From the NCBI GenBank assembly GCA_036345935.2, contig JADWOT020000004.1, positions 3,338,418 through 3,402,417 on the forward strand: DNA of 64,000 nucleotides. The letters are read 5' to 3'. The notes under the pieces were generated by a model, which had not been told where the DNA came from, did no database searches, and saw nothing but the letters and a program-made list of their open reading frames with translations. Shown one piece after another: positions 37,801 to 52,784 of this stretch. Every line of letters starts with the position of its first letter. Positions within the stretch are counted from its first letter, which is position 1. Source of the DNA: Taenia hydatigena. Its lineage: Eukaryota; Platyhelminthes; Cestoda; Cyclophyllidea; Taeniidae. The position numbers and the translations under genes are program-made.

Positions 37801-40800
37801 ACTACCGATTTATGGAAGCGCCTTAGCACTGTGACAGCCGGTCGTTGAATCAGTTCTAATGATAAAAGGTAAGTGATTTTAAGTGAGCCAGCTTATGCTT
37901 TCACTCAAAGGGGGCAGTACTGTATGGATGGATTTGTGGCAAAGTGATAACTGTGGCTTTTCAATAAATGAGTTCAAGCATGGAGGGAGTACAAAGTGTA
38001 TGCTTCGAATTGTGGCATTAATCGGTCATAGGTAATGCCACCACCCATGAGTCAACGAGGGCAATAAAACCCTGAGTCTTCTGCTTGCAAGATGGAGGAG
38101 ACTGCCAACGTGGGCTGCGACCTTCAGTTTAATATTTATGGGTTATTTGGTCTTGCTGCACTGAAAGGTACTGCAGCTACTTAAACAGAAGACAGGGAAG
38201 TTACGGAACTGTAGAGGATTAAATGTCGACGAAGCCACATTTTCATTGGGCACAAAGTACCTAGCATGATTAAGCCAGTAGCGTAGGCATGTCATTCTCT
38301 ATGTTTAAACCACTACTACATTTATATTTGTGCATATGCATCATCCAATAGACTTCTTTTATCAAAAGAAAGGACGCCATTGAGGAACAGGAAGAGCAAT
38401 GAATCCCGAATAGGATAATTTATTGTGTGCCATGACCTAAATGATTTATAAAAGCTTTTAACTGCATTTCAAATGAAATGTTCGATGACTTTACTTTGAA
38501 TGACATTAACTTTTCTACTTAGCTTGATGCTTACACTTAATAAGCGATAACGATAAGCACTAAATTAAAGCAAAATACAAATGGTAGCATTACTCCTACC
38601 AAGCGCTAGTTACGTCTCGGGTGAATGTAGTCAATTTCGGTAAACCAAAATGATGCGATGGCCTGATTTCATTCATAGTGTGCTTAAAGTGAACTTAGAA
38701 GATAATGCAGAATAAAGTAAAATAGACTGGTTCTGTGGGACTCGTGGAAAAGCGGAAAAGTTTGATTGGGAAGACAGAAGAAAACCGCATATGCGCAACC
38801 GTAGCAAATTAACTTAGCGTACATTGGTGTATTTTTATATTTCCTTAGGGTAAAACGCTAAATAGTATTAAGGTGCGGCATGTTAAAAGACCTTCTTCTA
38901 TTAAACTAATGTTTCGGATAGGAGAGAGATGACAATACCTACTACTGACCTAGGGACCAACCACAGCCTAAGCCCGGGTCCTTTTGCATCCAAGTGGAAA
39001 GCAATGCCCCCAAGCCACTAAGTCCCGCGATCGAAGTCAGCAAATTAGTGAGCACAATCTTAGGAATGTATAATTAAATTTTTAAAGGAAAATCGGTCCT
39101 AGCGGCAAAAATGATTAAGGGTTCCAGTTCCGGTGAAGCATTACCTTTCTAACCAAATCGTTGGGGCTACATTAGAGGTCGTTTCAATGCGCCAAATATT
39201 CTCTGATTTTACGCTCCATCTTAGTTTGTGTAAGACAGAGACGCTGCTTGCTTAACTTGAATTTGGTAGCGCATGAGAGATGGCAGCAAGTAAAAACATT
39301 GCAAACAAATAGAAGCACATTTGTCACCCAAATTTATCAACAATTTCAAGCTTCGCTGATTGCGCTCGGGTAAATTTTGATTTCAGTCAAAAGACGCCAC
39401 CATTTTATAATGAAAGATGCCGCAAGAAGAAACCTTGACGCACCAGCGCAGCTTCAAAGGGTTTTGAAAGGCCTCGCTTTTATGAATAATGTCACCAGGC
39501 GACATTGTTGCATAAGTTAATCCACGTCGGTTGCTATGGTTAAACTCCGGACTCGCCATTTGAGTTTTTGTCTCGTTTTCGTCATGAGTGTTTCTTTTTT
39601 GTTCACTGTTGCCTAACTCAGAAATTAAAAAACGGGTGACTTCTACTCTTCAATAATCTGTTACAACTGCTTCACTGATCCTATTAATGAAGCACATGCT
39701 CAAAAACCTAAGCTCTGCTAGATAGACATTCGTTATTTATTTGTTGAGACTTTGCTTTGATGAAAGCTGAACAATTTGTTAAACCACTCTATTGACCAAA
39801 TTTTGAAATGTTTTAAAATGGGGGCATTGACAAACACCATTGATTAAGTGGAAGTTTTCAGCTATACCATAATTTGGGGTGGGTTCAGATGTGAAAAAGT
39901 GTTCATTAATCACTATTCGATTGTGTTTGCAATGGGATTACATCTCGCCAAGCAAAAGTCTTGGCTTAGAATAAAATTCACAGAGTAGATTTTGCACCCG
40001 AGTTTCTAAAGAAATGGTTGATTATTCGACTACTGAACTCAATCCACGATGCGGTTTGCGAGGTAGTCGACTATACTAGTGCCATAATTGCAGTATACCT
40101 ATAGGGTGGTTTCCTTCACTTGGATCTGCCGCTTTGCTATAAGTGAGCTGTGACGATTAGAGATTTATTTCTCAACCCTCTTAATAACCGAAAGTCAAGA
40201 TACCGGATGTTGAATTTACTCTTACAAATGTGTAACCATGAAATTCAATAGCCAGATTGTATGTTTTTAATTTTGATATGATTCCCAATGAAGGTGACCT
40301 ATATGTGACGAAAAGGGAGACAGATTAAAGTCGCACCTTATTAATCACACGACTAAACTTCTGTGGCGAAATCGATCTTTGATTGGCCGATACCACTCAC
40401 CCAAGTGTTTGGGTTAAGCTGTTTTTTCCATCGAAATTTCCAGTTTCATGTAGGAGTTCTCATTGCGATTCGGCTCCAGGAAGAACTACACTCTAGCCCC
40501 TATGGAAGATATGAAGTGCGAAGGCACTATCTTCTACCATATATATTACTCCCATTCCTACCTGGTTCTTTTCTATTCCCGGTGTTAATTCTTACCTTAC
40601 TCGAATGCAAGCACTCAAACATCGCATAATGGCACATTGGATTTGACGACAGAATTTTCGCGGCCTTAACGTGTGATATCGGAGGAGAAGATAGCAATAG
40701 GCACGGCATAGTGTCATCTTCATGCATGTGCATCTCTTACAACACCAAAATTTCAGCCAGCAGAAGACAGCAGATAATAACTTACCCCGACTCAATAAAT

Positions 40801-43800
40801 AATTCTTCTGCTTTACTGCATCAGCTGTAATCAATTTACCCAGTTTTAACATGTGTGTATAATATGGCATCTCGGTCTACCTAGAGCGGTTCCCTAGATC
40901 CCAATGCATTTGACTGGGCGGTAACTTCTGTGCCAACACTGAGTTTGTGAGTTCAGCCTCAAGCAGAGACACTCTGTGTTCAATTTTTACAAGTCTCACC
41001 CTATTACAACCAAAATTCTGAACAGTATTCTATTCATAGAATAAATGTTAGGATTCATGTTGCAGTATTGCCTTTGACAGAGCAAGTATGCACTTTTCTC
41101 CTCCTTTTGCCCATTCAATTTTACTGCATGAAAGCTACTTCTTTGCACTCTTTCAGAAGTGGGCATCAAAGATTGGCATTTTATTGTGCTAAAATGTGCT
41201 TCGTGAAAGGGTCAGCATACTGCTCATTACTCGTGCCATAAGCATTTTTCTGTAACTACATTTGCAAGAATATACGTACAGAGGTTAATCGCGTCGTTCT
41301 ACTGGGGAGTAAAATACGCGCCACTAAGAGCGTCTAAAAAGAAGCATTTCTTCTGCATTATCCGAAGCAGGTCCACCGCGGGCGCGATCGCTCTTACTCC
41401 ACAAACGGGCAAAAGAAATGGCCCCTCATTGCGGGCTCTTCTTTTATATATAGCAACAGTCCTGAAAGGAAGAAAATCTCTGTATGTACGAGGATTCAAT
41501 TTTGCGGGTACCTTCTGGTCAAAAAGTAAGTAATAAAACCTTTATACTATTGTATTTAGTGAATTACAAAATAAAGCTTGTAGCGTTGCAATTTAGGGGC
41601 TTTTACTAGAAAATGAATATTGTGGTAACTATCCATCGTGACAGATATTCCTGTACTTTCGAAGGCAAGAAAAGAACTGAAAGCTCCACCTGCAAGTAGC
41701 GCATGTAAATCGCTCAGATTCTAACGTAGAGGATAAGCATTTATGTTAAACGTTGCTTTTAGTTATGCGCAGTAGCATCTAATGATGGAAGATTCAGCTG
41801 CTCCTCCAAAATGTTCCAAGAACGCTAAGTGATGAATGTAAAATGAATTAAGGATATGTAGCTAGTGGTCAATAACACTAGCCTATGTGCACTGTCTTAA
41901 AATGAGCTTAAACTTTATGGTGGTTCTTAAGGTGTTTGCAGCACGCGGGACAAACTGGAGGCACGATGTCTTAAGGCGAAAGCAGAGAGCAGAAGTGGCG
42001 AAGTGACGATGAGATACCAACTTTCTATTGGCGTGGAAGAGCCTTGATCATTGATTGGAACTTATGTTGTTGCTAAGGCGCATTTAAAGAAACAAATTTA
42101 ACTTTCGGTCCTCAAACACCTACCGTGCTTTTTGTTTGAAAAATTTGTTTTCTTCCTAAATAAGATAAAAGAACTTGCTCTCTATTTATTGTTCCAGAAG
42201 TCAAAGTTTAGACAATCGTCTGACCCTGTTTAACATGCTGCTTTAATTATTTGAGTAGTCTGTGTCCATGGGTAAATTTATACCATGTTAGAGGGTACCG
42301 GCTGAACTAGAGAGCAGCAATGATCTTTGATGATGGTGTTCAAGAAAATATAGATTAAACGCCATTTGCACCGACAGGGTGGCCGAAAGTTATGTGAGGT
42401 TGCAGTTTGATTATTTGATACAGATATAAACGGCAAGGAGAAGGAAAGATCACAAGCGAGAAATCTCTGCAACTATCAATTAATCGTTACACTCCGGAGT
42501 ATCAGCTGCGCATCTGACTGCAGGCTGATATTAAAGCATGTCGAGCATTCAAAAAGAGCTTGAGGTCTTCGCTATATGAGGCCTGCGCTGATCAGGCCAG
42601 TGTTAAAACTGCAAGAGTACGTGAATAAAAGGATTAGGTGGGTTGCAATTTATAATATCATTAATTAGGCTTGAGAGTTTCATCAACTTAGTAAACTCAG
42701 CCTGCTCCGTGGCTGACTAGTTTAAGCTTTGAATGAGCTACGTAGTTATTGTTTTTGTTAATCTTGCCTCAGATCCTTGGAGGTTTAACGTCAGATTGGA
42801 TTTAATTTTGACTTAATCTGTCCGACCGTTAATCTTATAAACTAGTTATTCCTCCCTGCGACAACACACAGCACCCATTATTGACAGGTCCATCAATAAT
42901 TCAAGTCGTAACGCTGTGCAGATGCCCATCGACTCTTTGGTTCCCTGTGCTGCCACATACATTGCCAACTTCGATAGTGATGGTTTGCCCAGTGTAGCCT
43001 GCTTATGTGTGGGTGGATTACGCATTGACGCACTTGCCTTATCATCTAGAGCAATGGTGGTAAATACGCGGATTGAGAGCTCCTTCCATCTGGATGCCTT
43101 TGTAGGTGCAATTGTATGCCAAAGTCTCTAAAGCCTACCACCGTCACCTTAATCAAAACCAACACCAGCACTGATGTCGATGCGACCAAAACTAGCATTA
43201 ATGTAGAGATTTACTTCATCAGCCGCTACCTCCTCTGATCCCGCAAACATCATCGTTTCCCGAAAACGCTACTAGACACTTCGATAAGTACTCCCCTGTC
43301 TCACTAAATCTTTAGTCATCATTCAGCTCTTTCTCCTCCCAACTGACCATTTGCCTTTCACCCGCACTGAGGTCTTGCTTGCGGCAGTTGAAGGGACGCT
43401 AGCCACAAGGACCAGCAGGAACCAGTTCAACTCGATAACAGCGGGATTAAAATAATGAGGAACGAATAGTAGAGCTTCGACCCATCTGAATATCTGACTA
43501 CAATGAGACATTGATAAGACAGGAATAAGCAGACGGAGTAGTGGTATTTGCCACTCTCCCAGATGAAAATGAACTTTTTCACGTAGTCTTTGCCAACCAC
43601 AGTGACGCCACTACCAGAGAGCGAACTGGCAGCCATGCCAGGAAGGACCGCGGAGGAAGTCCTTATGGAATCGGAGACAATGACAGAACCAAATGAGAAC
43701 AAAGGAAGAGAAGAGAAGGATGTAGGTGTGGTTAGATTTGAGGAAGGATAATGCAAGTCACTCTGCATCTTAAAATACCCTGATCAGCGACTCCAGTTCT

Positions 43801-46800
43801 TTTGGGGTTGCACGTACAACTATGCTAGTTAGTTGGCCGGATTAGTTTAGGGAGTGAGGACATTCCTATCAGAGTTGCTGCCGGAAGATAGATAACGAAA
43901 ACGGTCGCACGTGCAATTTTAAGCGGAGGACAAAAAGGGTGCAAACTTAAGCGTTTCCTTTGATGTAGTGGCAATACGCACCACTCGAGAGGAGAGTAAT
44001 GTAGATGTCGCGCTCATTCAGCTTCGCTTTTGCATGCCTTGTGAATCACTCAAGCTGAAAACTGGCAAAAGTTAATGACCACGCATGGCGCATGGCACCA
44101 GCTACTAACATATGAGATATATTGGCATAAAGTGGTTTCGATTTGCTTGCAAGATAGCCTAAGCAATCCCAACCCGTTCTTCCCTTGCCATCCGTACCCT
44201 AATGCGGACGCGGCCTGCAAACACAGGGACTTTACGGCGTCATCTTTAGTAGTGACGCATATGTCGCCATGGAGTATATTAACGGCTAACACCAGCACCG
44301 AATGCAATTGGAAGGACATCAACCGGAGACTATGATATTTTGGCTTAAGTCTCCACCAAAGCACTCGCTTTCACTTATTTTCACTGCATAAGAGGGATAT
44401 AATGATCTCCTTTCATGCTTGCAGCAAATGAAAGATAATCTCGACTTATCGAATCCAGTTTTCTGATGGTGATATTTTCCTTAAAAATAATAATCAAGTG
44501 CGACTTTGGATTAAGTTTCATAGAAGTAAGGACATGAAACCTAGCCTAATTGTTCGAATTTGTTTGGTATACATTAACTCTAAGAAGAACAATGTTCTAT
44601 TTAACCAGATAAAGTAGCACCGATATTTTGGTCAACAAAATTTGTTATAAGTCTGTACATCTTCCACAAAGTGCCATAACAGGTTCTTGATTGTCGAAGT
44701 AGGGAAGTAAAAAATTCATGAGTACTTTGGGCCCAAGCAAACTGAGGCTATCCAAAGGCTTTATGCACAATCTTAGTATTTGTTTTAATATGGTTAAAGG
44801 TATTGGACTCGCCTAAAAATTCCAAACAAAATTTGTAAGGCCCTAAAGTAAGTCAGCACTATTTACATATATGATTTAACTACCTTTGCTGGCAAAGTAT
44901 GTGGCAGAGTGAATATCGCAATCTAAGAAACGCTAAATTAAAACATAGCGCAGCAATCTGTTAGGGCATCCGTTGCTATAACTTATTCAAAATGCTGTTA
45001 GCCGATTCAAGCTACGCTAGCTATTTCAATGCCTGAGTTGGCAGGAAAGCATAAGACATTTAAAGACAAATAAACAACTGGATGCAAATCCCATAGCATT
45101 CACCCATGACTGCATAACTCAGGCCTTTAAACGTAAAATTTTGGTGATTTACTAGCCTAGTTAAATGGTTTTTTGCAATGCACCCCCTGGTCAATAATTG
45201 ACACAGAATAAGCCATTATTTAAAGAATTAATAACCTACACCTGTATGCAAAGAGTTTTTCTGCAGTCTATTGCACATAAAAGGAGCCCCAACGTACGAT
45301 GCTTATCTGCTTTTATGAGTGGACATTACACAGCAAAACAATATGCAGCGTGTTGAGTCTTTCAAGCGCTTAAAGCGTTACTATGCTGCCCCTTTTTTGC
45401 AACATTACGAAACATTTTGATTTCCCTGAGGATGTTCAACTCACAGTAGCATTTGTTTTTTATTTTATCCTCATTATTAACGCACACTAGTGGCTGCAAA
45501 AGAAGCAGTCTGAAATAGAACTCGTTTAAATTAATATAATTGTAGGCGCCAGCATTTTAAATTCCTTTTGGATAAATTTGTTTTTGTTCATAAGAAGCAC
45601 ATGACATGAATTTCACGGTGGCTTTAATTTTGTTTGGCCGATACGTTGGCAGCATCATGGTCACTGCATTAGGTACAAATGCCTTCTTCCTGCGCTTCTT
45701 GTTTTAACAAACAGGGCAATGCTGTCAGCACGAATAAATGAAAGGGGCAAGTAACTCCTATAAATTCCAAATGCAAAGAAATGCATTGAATGGTCTTCAA
45801 AATAGGCATGAGCAGTTCCCCGTTTTACACCCGTTCGAGCTTTTATTTCTTTACTTCTTCTTTTAGCTAATTTACTTCGCTAGTAAATTACTATGGTTGC
45901 ATACAATCCCCGCTTGATGCGAATACTGACTGGCCTTTGCGAAGCCTTCTGCAGCCTACCTTGCTTGAAACATCAGAGAAGCATTCCTGACCATAAGACC
46001 CTGAAGACTCCACTTCAACCAGTAGGAAGCCTATTTAAGCCTTAAGATATCATGGTCTATCTAAGAATCCGGAGAAGCGTTCTACCGCCCATTCGCCCCT
46101 TTAGCTCTCGTGGTGAACTCTCTCATTGCAAACGATCATCCAGATACCTTGAACAACCCATTACGTCAATTTACCTCTCAAAAAGGTCACAGACACTTCA
46201 TAAAATATTCTCATGGGGTCTGTAACATTTCCTTGCTCGAAGAAATTTCGAGCTACTTCCCTTGTGGTTTGCGTGCGTGCGTCGATCAAATTCGAGTGGA
46301 TAAATGAGCCTAGTCGCTTATGCACAAAGGTATTAATGCAGAGGCGATGTGAATCGAAATAAAATGAGACATGGTAAAACCTTCCATTGATTGCAGTGAA
46401 AAACATAATTTTAGGCTCTAAGGAATCATCGGTGCATCAACTTGTGCAACACTCAGTTTTCACGGCTGCATGCTACTTGGGTTCGCCCCTTCATTCGTCT
46501 TGCAGACTTTTGGAAGGAATCAGATTTCTTGAAGTTGGTTGGACCAGATTCTTTTCTAGCGCAAACGCGCCCCGCCCGCACAAGCAGTTAAATCTGTGTG
46601 ATAGTAATGCAGTGTCTTCCAATTTATATCGCAATCACATTATTTATGAATAAAAATTATGCATTTTAACGAAAATTTAGTGCAATATGATAATAGCAGT
46701 CACATATTTTTTACTTGTATCATAAATTTGCAAATTAGCCAACTCTTAGGCTTGAAGACAAGGCTACTTTGCAAGAATGGAAAAAAATTTTGACCGAAGC

Positions 46801-49800
46801 GCATGAGAGTACGGTGGCATGCAATGCAGATGACCTAATCAAAGTCAGTTTTAGTAAGTTTTGCCGTTTCGCCACCCATTCATTGGCTGACAATAGGTCC
46901 AACTTTATAGATAAAAGCCCTGAAATCCTACTGAATTTTACGAATTTTACACAATAGTTACACAGGACCCCAAGTCTGCATTTTTGTGTATCTAAATTAT
47001 TGGCTTCCAAAAATTGTAAAGTCTATCACACAACGAGCAAACCCAAAGACGTCTGTTGGCAGCAATCACAGAGGCATTGAAGGACTTAAAAATCGTGGAT
47101 TCCTATTTTCCACGGGAATCTCAAACTAAACGCCAAGGGATGAACAGATGTGTAATTACCTTGGTGAGCATAAGTGACAACCCCGAGGCGCCACTTTCTT
47201 AGATACGACAAAGCCGTTGCGCAATCAGTCTATGGTAGGACCTCTTGAGGATGGATATTTCCAGTAATCGCGGTTTTGCTTCTCCATATTTATTTATCCC
47301 TCCGTTCTGTTTGCATATTATATTTGTTTTGCTAGCCATGGCACATTAATATTTAAATGTGAACTCCGCCTTTGATATGTTTTGAGTGCGACCGCTCTTT
47401 AAAGAGATTAGTACATTTAGTGAACCTAAACGAATCTTTATGACAAAATATTGCGAGGCAATAGTTGCGATGGCTCCACTCCGTCTTTTCTACCCATTTC
47501 CGTGCCACCCCTTTTTGAGCCAGAATTAAGGTATAGTCATCCACTTTCTCGTGTTCATTTGTCATCACTTTGAAATAAACCATTTTGCAACTTAAAAGCA
47601 GAGTACCGACTGCTAATTTAATGCTTGGCATTAGCATTTAGAAAGATTTGCCCAAGAAATCAACAGGATACATCCGATTAGGGTAGCTATATAGTAAACA
47701 CAAAACGCGTCCTGCAGTATGTTAGCATTAAGCCAATTTTTGAGAGCATGCGAGCATAAACTTCATTAGTGGCACTTATTTATTCAAATCAATTAACTCC
47801 TTAACCAGCTATGCACTTATCAACCGATTACATGAACTTTTATTGTTTCCATAAACGAATGGAAGCGGGGCTTAATCGCCTAAATTTCTACACGTCCTTG
47901 GTGGTCAACTTAAGCAGAAAAATCTTGGGCACCTGCGCAATGCAGTTCGTAAAAGAAACGTGACGGGTGGATAGAAGCTCATCTAAAAGGCACGCAATCC
48001 CAGGTGAAATTGAATGTATCTTACCCTGAAGAGGAAGTAAGAGCCTAATGCTTTCTTGCATTTTATTCACGTTTCTTGGTGATTAAGATGGCATTTTCAA
48101 CATTTGCTGCCTGTATTATATTCCCTTGCATCGGTGTCAATGCGCATCCGCAAAGTGGGGAGCTGGGGTGCTAAAAGTAAAGCAAAATAGGCTGAGTTTG
48201 CCATCTCTCCTATCATAAGGCAAATGCGATGCAGCCATCTAAATCAAGCGTGGTGATTGAAAGAGACAGTTGAGTAAGTTAACTTAAACACTATCCACGG
48301 CCGTAGAGACACCTTCCTCTTGCATTCTAGTAATCATCACATAGGTGCACAGTAAATCCAGCCCGGACCACAACTTTAATAAACGCGTTTATATTAGTAA
48401 TGCTTTCTTAAGTGTCGATGAACCGATTTTTGCCCTTGATGGCAGCAAACACCCTCTCCCCAATAGCGTTCGAAAGAGGTGGCATTTCCATTGCCTGCCA
48501 CGAGGGTAATCATCCTTATACTAAGTATCGTGTTTAGCAACCTTGCATTTGTGTCAACCTTTATGTTTTATGTTTTTGCTATTTTCCGGTGAGTGTAATA
48601 AATGGCTAAATTTAGTTTGTGTCCCTGACTTCCTGTTTCTCATTGCTATGTTTCCTTCGCAAAGCGTAGTAAGGATGCCAAAGGGGGAGATTGCTTGTTA
48701 CGAGCAGCTCAAACACCTACCTATCGTATGCAACCACAATGTATGAATTTGAGGGGGACAATAGATAAAGAAAGATCAGGTTCAAGTGAAGAAGTAAATC
48801 AAAATCATACCACATCATGGGTCACTGCCTATGAAAATTGGGAGGCCGATGGCTAGTATGGAGTAGGTACTGTTGGGGCTGTAGTCGTGAACGCAATAAC
48901 AGCAGTCTTCAGAATCATCCCAAATAGGAATTCTGACCAACAACTATACAGATTTACTAGTTGGCAGCCACCTTTCATTGTCTGCCTGGAGCTGCAGCGC
49001 CACAGGATTACAACTGAGCTAGGATAAAGGGCAGCCTTTTTATTTTAATTCCCACATGCACTCACACACTAAATATGAAGGTGGGTAGCAGAATCGATGC
49101 GACAGATAAAATAAAAGATTTGCTCAACAATGTACACAAATACGAGTTGAACTGGTAGTTATGTCAACCTACACAAACAATGCAAGAAGCATGAAAACTA
49201 GGGTAATTAAAAGGGAGGAAGAAACGAATGAGATAGTGGGAAGTGAATAAAAGTGACCAAAATCCTTTTAAAAGGGTGAACTCCTAAGCAAGACACCGGA
49301 AGGAGCAATGTGAATGATAATAGGCTGCATCTAGCTGGTATCGCGAAAAAGACTGCTGGAATATTGACGTTCATCAGTTGGTAAGCATCTCTATCGAACG
49401 TTGTCATTCGGAGCAAGACAACAGCTGCTGACGTGCAGTGCACAACGAAAATGACTAATGTAATAGCAGGTTTATATAGTATGCGCCATTACAAAAATGA
49501 AGTAATTAATTAAGGCTGCATGGCAGATGCATGTATTGATGTTCTGTACACTCCGTATCAATTTTTGGATCCGTTATATGGCATAACTCTACTGCAGCAT
49601 GCAATCCTCTACTTGTCTGGCGTTGCTTTATCAATTTTTTTAATTCAGCATTCTAATTATTTCTTTTATTAGGCTTATTGACAGCTTTAAAAATATCCAC
49701 CAAATCAAGGGTTTAAGCAATTATCGAATCCTGAGCATGGTGCTCAAGTCATTTTTACTCAGGTTAATCGAAGAGTTTTGCAGTGTTACAAATGTCTTAA

Positions 49801-51666
49801 ATGTTGAGAACCAATTTGGGCAAAAGTGATTACTAATAAATTGGCGCCGCGCCGGTTGAGAGAATCTCTACTGAGCGGGATTTAATACACGCAATGCAAG
49901 CAGTATATGAGACTTGAACGCAACTTCTTATGAGCGGAGAAGGGAGTTCAATGCTGACATCTAATCAATGGCATTTTGAAGACAACGCCCTTGACAGGTT
50001 ATCATAGAACAGTTACGGCTTAATAAGTGAAGCTTAATCCCCTATTTTTAAAGTTGGCGCGAAGCACAAAGTGACAATTTATCTGCGGACTACTCAGTAA
50101 TTTTCGGAATAGTAGAGCATCTTCCCCATCAGTTCATTTGGGTCCATTCATAGTTCTCCCGTGATGCTTACGGTCAAAGCACTGTGTAGAAAATTCGACT
50201 TGATTCTCAAGACATCTACTCCAAATGGACTTTATGCATCCAATCTTGGCCGCAATTTGTAACTTTATCATTGTGTCGACAAAAAACTAAGTATCTTATG
50301 CAAGCAACTCCTATTTTGGATCAATAAAAGAGGTTCGATCGTAAAGAATCTTCAACCAACCATCAAGGCTTTACTTTTCAGCTTACAGTTAGGCTTTGGA
50401 CTAAAAGTTCCATTAATAATTATTATTTTTGGTCGCACGCATTAGGTGGCATCCCCAATGGCCCTAATTAAGTCGAACAAGTGCTTTAAGCTTTGGAATT
50501 AACCACATCACCCAATTAAACCCATCTGCTTCCTTGTTGACTTCACAATTTTATTACTCTGCCAGGGACTTTGATTACCTTCTAAGAACGGATGCAGGTG
50601 CGACAAACAAATCTCATCTTCAAAAAATAAGGCGATTTTACTCAACGAATAACAATATAGTCTCTTCTTAACCTGTTCTGATAACGACATTTGCAATGGT
50701 CTCCTTTTCGCGTGGCGTGGAATTACTTGAGTTCATAGAATCACTCTTAAGCAACTAGCTCATCCAATTCATTAATGTTGAATTTGCAGCAGATCCGGTA
50801 ACATGAATTGGAGTTTAGTTGATATAAAACACACTCCCAACCATTCTTCATTCTTTAAAAATGGCAACATGACAGCTTGTTCAAAACAACTTGCAAAAGG
50901 CAATAAATTTCCCTTTATGGGCCTTGATGCACCACATTCACCATATCGTCAGCGCGACAGCCAGTGAAGATCAATTAAAACAGTCAAGAGGATAGAGGAG
51001 ATTTACAAGACAATTTGTCTTACTTGATTTATTCCTCTTTTTATTGATAATGACTGCAATAATCAATGTTTCATAAGACAACAACGTTATTCCACCTTAA
51101 GAATCCCTAAAAACACGTATCCAATCCAAAATGACCTCTATTTTATCAAGTTGTGTTGCCTTGCAAATCGCTTTTATCAGTTTTGAGGCTTGAAATTGCG
51201 GATGGGTACGAAAACTGGTAGCATTTAAGGGCTAATTCTGCTTAAGTCGCTTAAGTTGAAGACCACATTTTTCTTCTAGGTATTAGTTGCTAAATCACCT
51301 CACGCTAATGCAGTGAGTAACCTCTTCAGCGGGTGTTTAAAATAAGTCTGCTCTCCAGCACTTTTTAAGGGTAAAATAATTAGATTTCCCCATAAATGCT
51401 CAACTTGACCGCATATGGAGGGACGTTCATTCTGTAATGCAATTGGTTTTGCGGAAATAAACGATTGAACATTCACTTGAATGGGCGCATTGAGCCTCCA
51501 CCAAAGGTCGATAATTGTCGACTGCTGATGCGCATAAAAATCACCGACCTTGGCATCCCCGAAATCTGCAATGCAACAGTCTGCTGTTCTTTGATCAACA
51601 CTCGAGGATTAGTTCCATTTACCACCCACTGCAATCGCTTCTCGTTTCCAGACAAATTGTAAACAG
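34846..51666. other. Long intergenic or intronic region, no gene recognised
   Basis: Apart from the ACTC microsatellite, I see nothing I can name over almost 17 kb. Frames such as 42916-43131 (plus) and 43427-43768 (minus) are open but lack family motifs. A short acidic frame near 36500-36640 comes from a purine-rich run. The stretch from about 37 to 51 kb appears more AT-rich than the left third of the window, though I did not count bases. Confidence 0.45.
35489..35520 (+). repeat. (ACTC)8 microsatellite
   Basis: Eight perfect ACTC units directly before GGCAATGAG. Shorter related runs occur at about 25620-25650 and 32530-32545. Simple repeat with no evident role. Confidence 0.95.
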
Positions 51667-51851
51667 CGCCTGAGCTACTGAGCGATGAGATAGTGGCGAT
51701 AATTGGAACTATGCCGGGCAATGCCTATGCATTCGGCATGACAATGGACGAAGTCCCAAATTCGTCAAAATTGTATGAACTGGAGTGCATGTCAGCAGAC
51801 GAGGTTGTAGAATACGTCATGGGCGGTGAAGAGCCTCCTTTCAGTCCACAG
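51667..51851 (+). CDS. Possible exon, acidic unknown protein
   Basis: A 185-nt open segment between AAACAG and the strong donor CAG|GTGAGC encodes 61 residues with an acidic, protein-like second half (ECMSADEVVEYVMGGEEPP). No homologue recognised. A further splice-bounded segment lies at 52672-52784, but the phases do not join directly, so at least one exon would be missing between them. Confidence 0.25.
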
Positions 51852-52671
51852 GTGAGCATTTCTCCTCACCACGGTATGCTGCCACGAGTTTATCAAAGCC
51901 TTCACAGGAGGAACTTAGATGTATTTGGTGACTCAAACTCTTTGCGGTTGCATTTAAAGCACAAGTGAAGCCCTTTACCGTCATTGTCGAGACCAGCACT
52001 TCGACTTATGCACTCCTGAGGAAATCACTAACACTTGTCGCATCTAGCACCTGACTCATCAGTGCGGCCCAGAATTTTCAGAAAAGAATAAAGATCTGCG
52101 CAGCTACCGCAGCAGTCTATTTTTGAAAGATTGAAGGGGCTCGCGTAACTTTGCAGAGTATCCTACTTCTTCTGGTGGCAAAGTAACAACCTACACTATT
52201 TTCATTTCTACTCCAGTCTCTTGGAACAGGAATCCCACCGACTTACAGAGGCATTCTAGCTCGAGAACGGTCGGTTAAACTAACAGTGAGACCATTATTT
52301 AAAGAGTTGAATGAAGTGATTTGACGAATGGCTAGTGAAAAGTAGGTTTACAACTGCATTTGATACTGTCCACCCAATCTTGCAAAAAGGCAAGCATTGT
52401 GGAGCACATGTTCTGGATGATGACGAATTGGTAGAGTCGATTAGAAAAAGAGGTGAAAACTCGATTGAGCGAACTAGCTAAGAAGCGAAAGATCAAAAAT
52501 TTTGTTTGTCATTCGATGCCACCGCAAGTCTATAGACACATCAATTCTAGCTGACAGCATTGGCTGTTTGGATTCATGAATCCGCCTTGAATTGTTGTAC
52601 GACCACACTAATGTAGAGTCTGAACTATGTGCGAGTGGAAGGGTGAGGTAGGAATTTTAGGGTTGTCGCAG

Positions 52672-52784
52672 GAGTGTTGGAGGCGGGTGTTGCAGTGACC
52701 GCTGAGGCCTACGGCAAGGTTTCAACCTACATTAGCAACATCGCTAGCTTCACAGCCATCCATGCAATGTGCACACCACTGCAG
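52672..52784 (+). CDS. Possible exon, unknown protein
   Basis: Bounded by TGTCGCAG and CTGCAG|GTTGTT. It encodes 37 residues (starts VLEAGVAVTAEAYGK) with a helical character. It may belong with the possible exon at 51667-51851. No family recognised. Confidence 0.2.
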